Positions 6,377 through 13,323 of a DNA stretch of 21,913 nucleotides are shown piece after piece (position 1 is the first letter of the stretch; every line of letters starts with the position of its first letter). The translations under genes and the position numbers were made by a program. Where the stretch lies: positions 1 to 21,913 of the forward strand of contig DATFPK010000060.1 in NCBI GenBank assembly GCA_035264885.1. Reading direction: 5' to 3'. This DNA is from DATFPK01 sp035264885 (GTDB taxonomy: Bacteria; Actinomycetota; Thermoleophilia; Solirubrobacterales; 70-9). The notes under the pieces are model-generated. The model searched no databases and was not told the DNA's origin. It was given only the letters and a program-made list of their open reading frames with translations.

Positions 6377-6559
6377 GTGGCCATTCACCTGACGCCGACG
6401 GAGCTCGCCGACGAGATGCACATGAAGCGGCGGGAAGTGATCTCCAAGTGCGTGCAGATGGGCGTTCCGATCTTCAATGGCCGCATCGACAAGACGCTGT
6501 TCGAGTCCTCCCTGAAGCAGATCCAAACGCAGAGCGCCGGCCAGGCCTCGCCGGCCTGA
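6377..6559 (+). CDS. Small helix-turn-helix protein (60 residues)
   Basis: A 60-residue protein. The segment LTPTELADEMHMKRREVISKC followed by MGVPIFNGRIDK reads as a helix-turn-helix plus a short beta wing. This resembles excisionase/MerR-type DNA-binding folds and also the IF-2 N-terminal module (LA.E...K..E....C...G). The target is unknown. The GTG at 6377 is chosen for the strong GAGGAGG (6364-6370) six bases upstream. The frame is open back to an ATG at 6308, but that lies upstream of the promoter. It is monocistronic, with its own promoter and a GC hairpin (6568-6590) after the stop. The good promoter and ribosome site suggest strong expression. Confidence 0.8.
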   Translation: MAIHLTPTELADEMHMKRREVISKCVQMGVPIFNGRIDKTLFESSLKQIQTQSAGQASPA

Positions 6560-6567
6560 TCGGGGGG

Positions 6568-6590
6568 CGGCGCCCTCCGCTCCGGCGCCG
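6568..6590 (+). terminator. GC hairpin after the small HTH gene
   Basis: CGGCGCC (6568-6574) and GGCGCCG (6584-6590) form a perfect 7-bp stem with a nine-base loop, eight bases after the stop codon. There is no T tract, so it is a weak or factor-assisted terminator at best. Confidence 0.35.
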
Positions 6591-6671
6591 GCCGGAAGGC
6601 GCGGCGGCCCTGCCACCCGCATAGAATCTCCTCCCTGGGCGCGCGAGGAACGCGCGTCGTCATGGAGGAGG

Positions 6672-8504
6672 ATGATGGAGCAAGCAACAGCGTCCGCCGC
6701 CGTCCGGCAGGACGCGGGGCAGGGCACCGGGTCGAAGACGGTCGCCGACCTGCTGCCCCGGGCCGCCGATCAGTACGGCCCGAAGGACGCGATCACCTAC
6801 AAGGAGGGGGGCACCTGGGTCCACCGCACCTTCGAGGAGGTGCGCGACCACGTTCGCGACCTCTCGCTGGGGCTGATCGACCTGGGTGTCGAGAAGGGGG
6901 ACAAGGTCGCGATCCTCGCCAACACGCGACCGGAGTGGACCTACTTCGACTTCGCCGCGCTGTCGGCGGGGGGGACCGTCGTGCCGATCTACCAGACGAA
7001 CTCGGCCGAGGAGTGCGAGTACGTCCTCGGGAACTCCGACTCGAAGGTGGTCGTCGTCGAGGACGAGGAGCAGCTCGAGAAGGTCCGCCAGGTACGCGAG
7101 CGCCTGCCGAGGCTGGAGGTCGTGATCATGATGACCGGCGCGGCAGAGGACGCGATCGCCGCCGCGGACGTCGTCGAGCGCGGGCGCAGCCGCTCGCCGG
7201 ACGAGTGGGAGGAACGCTGGTCCTCGGTGACGAGGGAGGACATCTGCACCTTCATCTACACGTCGGGCACGACCGGGCCGCCGAAGGGCTGCGTGATCTC
7301 GCACGGCAACTACCGGGCGATGCTGGACATGGTCAACCAGACGAGCGTGATCGAGGAGGGTGACGTCTCCTACCTCTACCTGCCGCTCGCGCACTCCTTC
7401 GCCCTGCTGATCCAGTTCGGATCATTCGACCTCGGCGCGACGCTCGCCTACTGGGAGCGGGACCCGCTCAAGATCGTCCCCAACCTCGCCGAGCTCAAGC
7501 CGACGTACTTTCCCTCGGTGCCGCGGATCTTCGAGAAGATCTACACCGCCGCCACCTCCAGCGTCGAGAAGGAGGGTGGCCTCAAGAAGCGGGTCTTCGA
7601 CTGGGCGATCGGCGTCGGGCAGAAGATGCGCGAAGCAGAGCGCAGCGGCGAGGAGCCCGGGTTCCTGCTCCGCAGGCAGTACGAGATAGCCGACAAGCAG
7701 GTGCTCGCGAAGATCCGCAACCTGTTCGGCGGCAGGCTCCGGCTCGCGGTCTCCGGCGCGGCCCCGATCAATCCCGAGATCCTCCGCTTCTTCGACGCCG
7801 CCGGGGTCCTGGTGCTCGAGGGATGGGGAATGACCGAGACCTCCACCGCGGCGACGATCTCGACCCCGGAGGACTTCAAGATCGGCACGATCGGCAAGCC
7901 CTTCCCGGGCTGCGAGGTCCGGATTGCCGAGGACGGCGAGATCCTCGTCAAGGGTCCCAACGTCTTCCAGGGCTACTACAAGAACGAGGAGGCCACCCGG
8001 GAGACCCTGGTCGACGGATGGCTCCACACCGGCGACATCGGCGAGATGGACGCCGAGGGGTTCATTACGATCACCGGCCGCAAGAAGGACATCATCATCA
8101 CGGCGGGCGGCAAGAACATCACGCCGGCCAACCTGGAGGCGGAGATCAAGCAGCACCCGCTGGTCTCGCAGTGCGTGGTGGTCGGCGACCGGCGCCCCTA
8201 CCTCGTGGCCCTGGTCACGCTCGATCCGGAGGAGGCCGTCAAGTACGCCGGGGAGCATGGCCTGCCCGAGGATCCTGCGGCCCTGTCGGAGAACGCCGAA
8301 GTACAGCGCCAGATCGAGGACCACGTCGAGAAGGTCAACGAGAGGTTCGCCCGCGTCGAGCAGGTGAAGAAGGTCAGGATCCTGCCGCGGGACCTCTCCC
8401 AGGAGGGGGGCGAGCTGACGCCGACCCTCAAGGTGAAGCGGAACGTGGTCGCCGACAAGTACTCGGCCGAGATCGACCGGCTCTACGCAGGAGGCGCGGG
8501 GTGA
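6672..8504 (+). CDS. fadD: Long-chain acyl-CoA synthetase (AMP-forming, FadD15-like)
   Basis: A 610-residue adenylate-forming enzyme that activates fatty acids to acyl-AMP and then acyl-CoA. Motifs in order: the P-loop YTSGTTGPPKG (about 196-206), the A5 motif GWGMTET (384-390), HTGDIGEMDAEG, the hinge GRKKDIIITAGGKNITP and the C-terminal LTPTLKVKR with the lysine that contacts the adenylate. The lid and the 600-residue length match the bacterial long-chain acyl-CoA synthetase class related to mycobacterial FadD15. GGAGGAGG (6664-6671) precedes tandem ATGs at 6672 and 6675; the second has the better spacing. A TAGAAT at 6621-6626 and an inverted CGCGCG pair at 6640-6656 lie in the leader. The sigma-factor gene follows after 37 bases. 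Confidence 0.94.
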   Translation: MMEQATASAAVRQDAGQGTGSKTVADLLPRAADQYGPKDAITYKEGGTWVHRTFEEVRDHVRDLSLGLIDLGVEKGDKVAILANTRPEWTYFDFAALSAGGTVVPIYQTNSAEECEYVLGNSDSKVVVVEDEEQLEKVRQVRERLPRLEVVIMMTGAAEDAIAAADVVERGRSRSPDEWEERWSSVTREDICTFIYTSGTTGPPKGCVISHGNYRAMLDMVNQTSVIEEGDVSYLYLPLAHSFALLIQFGSFDLGATLAYWERDPLKIVPNLAELKPTYFPSVPRIFEKIYTAATSSVEKEGGLKKRVFDWAIGVGQKMREAERSGEEPGFLLRRQYEIADKQVLAKIRNLFGGRLRLAVSGAAPINPEILRFFDAAGVLVLEGWGMTETSTAATISTPEDFKIGTIGKPFPGCEVRIAEDGEILVKGPNVFQGYYKNEEATRETLVDGWLHTGDIGEMDAEGFITITGRKKDIIITAGGKNITPANLEAEIKQHPLVSQCVVVGDRRPYLVALVTLDPEEAVKYAGEHGLPEDPAALSENAEVQRQIEDHVEKVNERFARVEQVKKVRILPRDLSQEGGELTPTLKVKRNVVADKYSAEIDRLYAGGAG

Positions 8505-8541
8505 GGGGATTGGCCTCCCCGAGCCCGGGTAGGCGCCGCGC

Positions 8542-9621
8542 GTGGAGAGCTCCGAGCGGACACTCGCGTCCCTGCCCCCCGAAGCCAGCGAGCGGATCCG
8601 CGCGTTCCTCGAGCGGGGGGAGGAGAGGTCGTGCATCGAGCTCTCCGAGCTTGACGAGCTCGCCGCGGACCTGGGGCTCGACGACGAGCAGCTCGGCCTG
8701 GTCTGCGAGGAGATCAAGGCGCGCCGGATCGAGCTCAGCGACGACTGCGGGCAGGAGGCGCCGGACACCGAGTACACGAACGCCGAGCTCGCCAACACCA
8801 CGACCGACGCGCTCCAGCTCTTCATGGGCGAGGTGCGGCGCCATCCGCTGCTGACGGCCGACGAGGAGGTCGACCTGGCCCAGCGGATCGAGCGCGGCGA
8901 CCTCGCCGCCAAGGACCGGATGGTCAACGCGAACCTGCGCCTGGTCGTCTCCAACGCGCGTCGCTACGAGAACCTCGGCCTGCCGCTCCTCGACCTGATC
9001 CAGGAGGGGACGCTCGGCCTGATCCGCGCCGCCGAGAAGTTCGACTGGCGCAAGGGCTTCAAGTTCTCCACCTACGCGACCTACTGGATCCGGCAGGCGA
9101 TGACACGGGCGCTGGAGACCAAGTCGCGGACGATCCGCCTCTCGAGCGAGATGGCCCAGCGCGAGCGCAAGGTGGCGATCGCCGAGCGCAAGCTCTGGAC
9201 GAGGCTGGGGCGCGACCCGTCGATCGAAGAGATCGCCGCAGAGGCGGAGCTCTCTCCCGTCCAGGTGGCCGCGATCCGCGACGCGCCGCGCACGGTGACC
9301 AGCCTGGATCGGCCGGTCGGGGAGGAGGGCGGCGCCGAGCTCGGCGAGTTGATCGCCGGCGAGGGACCGACCCCGGCCGAGGAGGCAGAGGTGAGCCTGA
9401 CCGAGGCGGCGATTCGCCGGGCCATCGACGAGCTGCCCGAGCCCGAGCAGGAGGTCGTCCGGCTTCGCTACGGCATAAACGGCGACGAGGCGACCACGAT
9501 GACCGAGGTCGGCCGGCGGCTCGGCCTGTCCCCCACGGCGGTCAAGGAGGTCGAACAGCGCGGGCTCGCCCGCCTGGCCGAGCGGCGTGAGATCGCCGCC
9601 CTCCGCGGGCCGCCGGTCTAG
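8542..9621 (+). CDS. RpoD-like sigma-70 factor (group 1/2)
   Basis: A 359-residue sigma factor with the full primary-type layout. A region 1.1-like segment occupies about 12-68 (RIRAFLERGEE...LDELAADLGLDDEQ). Region 1.2 begins at DALQLFMGEVRRHPLLTADEE. Region 2 contains DLIQEGTLGLIRAAEKFDWRKG and FSTYATYWIRQAMTRAL, keeping the Gln and Thr that read the -10 box. Region 3 follows, then region 4 with LPEPEQEVVRLRYG and a terminal helix-turn-helix (TMTEVGRRLGLSPTAVKEVEQRGLARL). The GTG at 8542 has no clear ribosome site and lies 37 bases after fadD, so co-transcription is likely. It is not sigma-B-like, so it is not the obvious client of the RsbW-like kinase. Whether it is the principal sigma factor or a paralogue cannot be decided here. 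Confidence 0.92.
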   Translation: MESSERTLASLPPEASERIRAFLERGEERSCIELSELDELAADLGLDDEQLGLVCEEIKARRIELSDDCGQEAPDTEYTNAELANTTTDALQLFMGEVRRHPLLTADEEVDLAQRIERGDLAAKDRMVNANLRLVVSNARRYENLGLPLLDLIQEGTLGLIRAAEKFDWRKGFKFSTYATYWIRQAMTRALETKSRTIRLSSEMAQRERKVAIAERKLWTRLGRDPSIEEIAAEAELSPVQVAAIRDAPRTVTSLDRPVGEEGGAELGELIAGEGPTPAEEAEVSLTEAAIRRAIDELPEPEQEVVRLRYGINGDEATTMTEVGRRLGLSPTAVKEVEQRGLARLAERREIAALRGPPV

Positions 9622-9697
9622 CTCAGGCTCCCTCGGTCTCGCGCAGGAAGAGCTGGGTGGCGCCCTCCGCGACGGCGCGCGGCAGTCTCTGGCCGGC

Positions 9698-10054
9698 TCA
9701 GCCCGCCGGCTCGAGCCTGAAGAGCTCCACCGACCAGGGCGGCTCCATGATCATCCGACTGGCGAAGCTGTTGACGCGGCGGCCGGTGGCCCGCTCGATG
9801 ATCGCCGTGAAGGTGGGCGCGATCGCCTGTTGGAAGGCCTCCCGCGTGTTCTGCACCGACTCCTCGCGGCCGGCATGGACCAGTGTCTGTTCGTTCTTGG
9901 CCAGCTCGACGTCGATGATCACGACAACGAGGTTCTCGCTCACCTGGACGTCGATGTTCGATGCGCCGGCGCCGTAGGACTCCACGTGGACCCGCTCTAT
10001 CTCACGGGCGATCTCGTCCTGGACCTGCTTCGCCGTCGGCTGGGCATCAGCCAT
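9698..10054 (-). CDS. DUF2294 family protein, second copy
   Basis: A 118-residue protein of the DUF2294 (PF10057, MpsC-like) family. Conserved features shared with its neighbour are EI.REI.RVH...YG.G near the N-terminus, TL...G....VQ.TR..FQ.A..P in the middle, and TGR.V with a C-terminal WSVELFRLEP. The ATG at 10054 overlaps the stop of the upstream paralogue by eight bases, so the two are co-translated. In Staphylococcus the DUF2294 protein MpsC belongs to a membrane-potential/bicarbonate system, but no such partner genes occur here and the role is unknown. It ends 76 bases from the convergent sigma-factor gene. Confidence 0.82.
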   Translation of the reverse strand: MADAQPTAKQVQDEIAREIERVHVESYGAGASNIDVQVSENLVVVIIDVELAKNEQTLVHAGREESVQNTREAFQQAIAPTFTAIIERATGRRVNSFASRMIMEPPWSVELFRLEPAG

Positions 10055-10448
10055 CCTCGACCTCCTCCGGCTCGAACAGGAAAAGCTCGACCGCGAGGTC
10101 GGCGTCGATGTCCACCTGACTGATGACGACGTGGACGGAGCGACCCGTGACGGTCTCGACGACCTCCCGGAACTCCGGCTCCACCGCGGCCTGGAACTTC
10201 AGCCGCGTGTCCTGGACGTGCTCCGTCGAGCCGGTCTGGATCAGGGTCCTCTCGGCCGTGGTGAAGATCTCCTCGAGCACGCACATCGCGTAGTCGCGAT
10301 GCAGATAGCTCCGGGCCTTGGTCGGGCCGCGGCCGTAGAGGCGCGCATGAAGGCGGACGATCTCGCGCGAGATCTCTGAGACCAGCGCGCCTCTTTCAGC
10401 GCGGCTGGGCGGGGGATCGGGATGATGATCCAAGGGAGCGGCTCCCAT
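10047..10448 (-). CDS. DUF2294 family protein, first copy
   Basis: A 133-residue paralogue of the next gene, sharing the DUF2294 pattern: EISREIVRLHARLYGRGPTK, ERTLIQTGSTEHVQDTR, FQAAVEPEF, VTGRSVH and a C-terminal LAVELFLFEPEE. The first 22 residues are proline-rich and unlike the family, and the ATG at 10448 has no Shine-Dalgarno. The true start may lie near the family boundary, where AAAGAGG precedes a CTG at about 10385. The second copy overlaps its 3' end by eight bases. It is the first gene after a 205-base gap that holds a possible promoter. No function can be assigned. Confidence 0.8.
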   Translation of the reverse strand: MGAAPLDHHPDPPPSRAERGALVSEISREIVRLHARLYGRGPTKARSYLHRDYAMCVLEEIFTTAERTLIQTGSTEHVQDTRLKFQAAVEPEFREVVETVTGRSVHVVISQVDIDADLAVELFLFEPEEVEDG

Positions 10449-10581
10449 CTTTGAGCGTGTCGGTGAACGCCTGTCACGGCAGAACCCGGTGGCTCCGCCC
10501 GTTCCTGTCGTCCTGAGCCGTTTGCGCCGGCTTCGAGATCTGTTCGCGACCGTGCTGCCGGACCAATATCAGGTCCGCCTG

Positions 10582-10611
10582 GAATTACGCACGCGCCGTC
10601 GGCGCACTCAA
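10582..10611 (-). promoter_or_regulatory. Possible promoter of the DUF2294 pair, with a palindromic spacer
   Basis: On the minus strand TTGAGT (10611-10606), 18 bases and TAATTC (10587-10582) form a moderate housekeeping-type promoter in the 205-base gap between the patatin-like gene and the DUF2294 pair. The spacer contains the perfect palindrome GCGCCGTCGGCGC (10593-10605), a possible operator. The implied leader is about 127 bases. I see nothing else gene-like in the gap 10449-10653. Confidence 0.35.
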
Positions 10612-10653
10612 GCAGCCCCAGCGTACCACCGGGGCCGCGGGTCCTTCGAGCGG

Positions 10654-11910
10654 CTAGGACGCCTCGCCCGACTGGCGCAGGAGCGCCGACGTCGTCTGCT
10701 CGAGCACCCGCCGCCAGGCCGAGACCTGTTCGGCCTCGTCCTCCTCGGCCTGCTTGATCACCCGGCGCACCCGCCGTCCCGAGATCTCGATGCCGTGCCG
10801 CTCGGCGATCTCCTCGTAACGCCTGTAGTCCTTGGCCAGCGCCTGGGTGACCGACTCGAAACCGTGCCGGGCGACGGCCAGGCGCTGAGAGTAGTCCATG
10901 ACCGAGGTCCCGAACATCAACTCGTCGTTCGGCTCGGGCTCGATCAGGATGATGTCGACCCCCGGATACTTCTCCTGCCAGAACGCCACCGCCTGGTGCA
11001 GGCGGGCGTGGGCAATCAGCTTGAAGGTCTGGTTGGCGATCGCCGGCAGGCCCATGTCGGAGACCCGGCGGACCCTGGTCCCGAAGACCGTCGGGATCTG
11101 GCGCTTGAAGTCGTTGACGTACGGGACGAGGGGATTGACGACGACGATGAACTTTGCGCCGCGCTCGACCGCGATGTCGACGTTGGTGGTGGAGCGGATG
11201 CCGCCGTCGATGAGGTGGCGGCCCTTGAGCTCGACCGGCTCGTAGACGATCGGCAGGGCGGTCGAGCACTCGACGGCCTTCGAGATCGGCACGTCGGCCC
11301 AGTCGCCCTCCCCCATGACGATCCGCTCGCAGGTGTCCAGGTCGGTCGCCGTGAGGTAGAGCTCGCGCTCGAGCAGGCGGAAGTCATTGGTCCGGTCCGG
11401 GTCCGACAGGACCTCCTCCATGTAGCCCTGGAGCCTGCGCCCGGAGTAGATGCCGGTCGGCAGGTTCTCGGCGAGCCCGACGCCGATGTCCATGGCAGAG
11501 AACTCGCCGATCTTCGGCGCCAGGTTGCGGAGCAGTCCGACCAGGCGCAGCGGCAGGATCGCCGCCCGCTCGACGTAGCCGCGATAGTTCGGCCGCAGGA
11601 GGGTGCCGAGGTCCATGTCGTCGATTGCCGACGGGAGGCGCTTGTTGAGGACCCGCATCATCTCCTCGGGCGTGACGCCGTTGGCGAGCAGGGCGGCGAC
11701 GAAGGAGCCGGCGCTGGTACCGACGTAGACGTCGAACTCGTTGACGGTCCGGTTGACCGCCAGCAGGTCGAAGGCGCGCAGCGCCCCGATCTCGTAGACG
11801 CCGCCGGTGAAGCCCCCGCCGCCGAGGACGAGAGCGCTCTTGGAGCGGCGCCGACGGGCGCTCCTTCGCCCCTTCGAGGAGGAGGCCTCGAGCTTGACGA
11901 CCTTGCCCAT
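10654..11910 (-). CDS. Patatin-like phospholipase
   Basis: A 418-residue patatin-family serine hydrolase. The oxyanion hole is GGGGFTGG (30-37), the nucleophile elbow GTSAG has Ser66, and the catalytic Asp is D235 in LIDGGIRS. It would hydrolyse acyl esters of phospholipids or related lipids through a Ser-Asp dyad. A basic stretch (KGRRSARRRRSK, about 13-24) precedes the domain and could contact membranes or nucleic acid. The C-terminal part (about 330-418) is a charged helical extension of unknown role. There is no signal peptide, so it is probably cytoplasmic. The ATG at 11910 lacks a ribosome site; CATACT ten bases upstream suggests a very short leader. It is divergent from the D-Ala-D-Ala carboxypeptidase gene. 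Confidence 0.92.
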   Translation of the reverse strand: MGKVVKLEASSSKGRRSARRRRSKSALVLGGGGFTGGVYEIGALRAFDLLAVNRTVNEFDVYVGTSAGSFVAALLANGVTPEEMMRVLNKRLPSAIDDMDLGTLLRPNYRGYVERAAILPLRLVGLLRNLAPKIGEFSAMDIGVGLAENLPTGIYSGRRLQGYMEEVLSDPDRTNDFRLLERELYLTATDLDTCERIVMGEGDWADVPISKAVECSTALPIVYEPVELKGRHLIDGGIRSTTNVDIAVERGAKFIVVVNPLVPYVNDFKRQIPTVFGTRVRRVSDMGLPAIANQTFKLIAHARLHQAVAFWQEKYPGVDIILIEPEPNDELMFGTSVMDYSQRLAVARHGFESVTQALAKDYRRYEEIAERHGIEISGRRVRRVIKQAEEDEAEQVSAWRRVLEQTTSALLRQSGEAS

Positions 11911-12003
11911 GGCGCCGCTGAGTATGCCAGGCTGGCCGGGCAGCCAGGCCGGGTGCCCACGCTTGGCACCGCTCCCTTTCCTCTCTCCGGTGTTCTCTTC
12001 CCG

Positions 12004-13323
12004 ATGCGCCTAATAGCCCTGGCCGCCCTCGCCACCGCGCTCGCCGTACTCGCGCCCTACGCGCAGGCGTCGCCGCCGTTCAGCGGCCCGGACCTGCCCT
12101 CCGCGACTCCGGTGCTCAGGCACGGGCCCGCCACGCGAACCGCCTCGATCTCGGCGACCGGGCTCTGCGGGCGGCTGCGGGCGCTGGCGCGGCGCGGCGG
12201 CAGCCGGACCGGCCTCTTCGTGCTCGACGACAGCGCTGACCGGGTGGTCTGCCGCAGGGCCTCGCGGACCCGCCGATCCCTTGCCTCGAACATGAAGCTG
12301 TTCACGACCGCGACCGCCCTCGCCCGCTTCGGGCCCGACGACCGGATCCCGACGAGGCTGTTTCGGCTCGGCGCCCTCGACGGGGCGACGCTGCACGGGA
12401 GCCTGTACCTGGTCGGCGGAGGCGACCCGGCGCTCGGCAGCCCCGCCTTCTACGACCGCTACTACGCCGGCCTGGGCACCGACCTGTACGCGCTCGCGCG
12501 GTACGTGCGCGAGGCCGGCATCAGGCGCGTCACAGGTCGCGTTTACGCCGACGAGTCGATGTTCGACGCCCTCCGCGGCGTTGCCGACTCCGGCTATGCC
12601 ACGAGCCCCTACATCGGCCCCCTATCGGCGCTCTCCTTCAACACGGGCTTCTCGGCGCCTCGACCCGGCGCCTTCTCCTCGAACCCCGCCCGGCTGGCCG
12701 CGGTCAAGCTCGCCCGCGTCCTGAGCCGGCGCGGCGTGCGAGTCACGGAACGGGTCGCCGTGCGACCCCTCCCCGATGGGCCGGGCCCGCGGGAGCTGGG
12801 CAGGGTCCTGTCGCCGCGGATGTCGCGCCTGGTGGACGCGACCGACGTGTACTCCAACAACTTCTTCGCCGAGATGCTGATCAAGCGCCTCGGGGCGCGG
12901 TTTCGCTCGCGCGGCTCGACCGCGGCCGGCGCTTCGGTCGTCGAGCGCTTCGCCGCCGACCATGGCTCCGGCGTCCACGCAATCGACGGGTCGGGGCTGA
13001 CCCGCGGCAACCGGGCCTCGCCGGCCGAGGTCGGCCGCCTGCTCCAGGCGATGCGGGCGGGGTACGCGGGCGACCGGTTCGCCGGCGCGCTTGCGCTGGC
13101 CGGACGCGAGGGGACGGTCGCAGACCGGATGCGCGGCACCCCGGCGGAGGGACGCTGCCGGGTCAAGACCGGCACGATCATCGCCGTCAGCGCGCTCTCC
13201 GGCTACTGCTTCAACCGGTCCGGCAAGACCATGGTCTTCTCGGTCCTCATGAACGGCGTCTGGGACCTCGACCGCGCCCGCCGCGCCCAGGACCGGATCG
13301 CGGCGCTGGTCGCGCGCTACTAG
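12004..13323 (+). CDS. dacB: D-Ala-D-Ala carboxypeptidase/endopeptidase, PBP4 type (peptidase S13)
   Basis: A 439-residue exported penicillin-binding protein that trims or cleaves peptidoglycan cross-links. A signal peptide covers about 1-22 (hydrophobic core, then AQA). The three active-site motifs are present in order: SNMK (S95, K98), YSNN (S284) and KTG (K388). The long insertion between the first two motifs is typical of class C PBP4 enzymes. The ATG at 12004 is set by the signal peptide; the frame is open for another 505 codons upstream, but that is an overprint of the patatin-like gene. There is no obvious ribosome site. Its TAG stop overlaps the stop of the convergent cyclase gene in the palindrome CTAG. 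Confidence 0.93.
   Translation: MRLIALAALATALAVLAPYAQASPPFSGPDLPSATPVLRHGPATRTASISATGLCGRLRALARRGGSRTGLFVLDDSADRVVCRRASRTRRSLASNMKLFTTATALARFGPDDRIPTRLFRLGALDGATLHGSLYLVGGGDPALGSPAFYDRYYAGLGTDLYALARYVREAGIRRVTGRVYADESMFDALRGVADSGYATSPYIGPLSALSFNTGFSAPRPGAFSSNPARLAAVKLARVLSRRGVRVTERVAVRPLPDGPGPRELGRVLSPRMSRLVDATDVYSNNFFAEMLIKRLGARFRSRGSTAAGASVVERFAADHGSGVHAIDGSGLTRGNRASPAEVGRLLQAMRAGYAGDRFAGALALAGREGTVADRMRGTPAEGRCRVKTGTIIAVSALSGYCFNRSGKTMVFSVLMNGVWDLDRARRAQDRIAALVARY

Noticed and set aside
10489..12003. In-frame 505-codon upstream extension of dacB
   Set aside because: It is the antisense of the patatin-like gene. The signal peptide fixes the dacB start at 12004.
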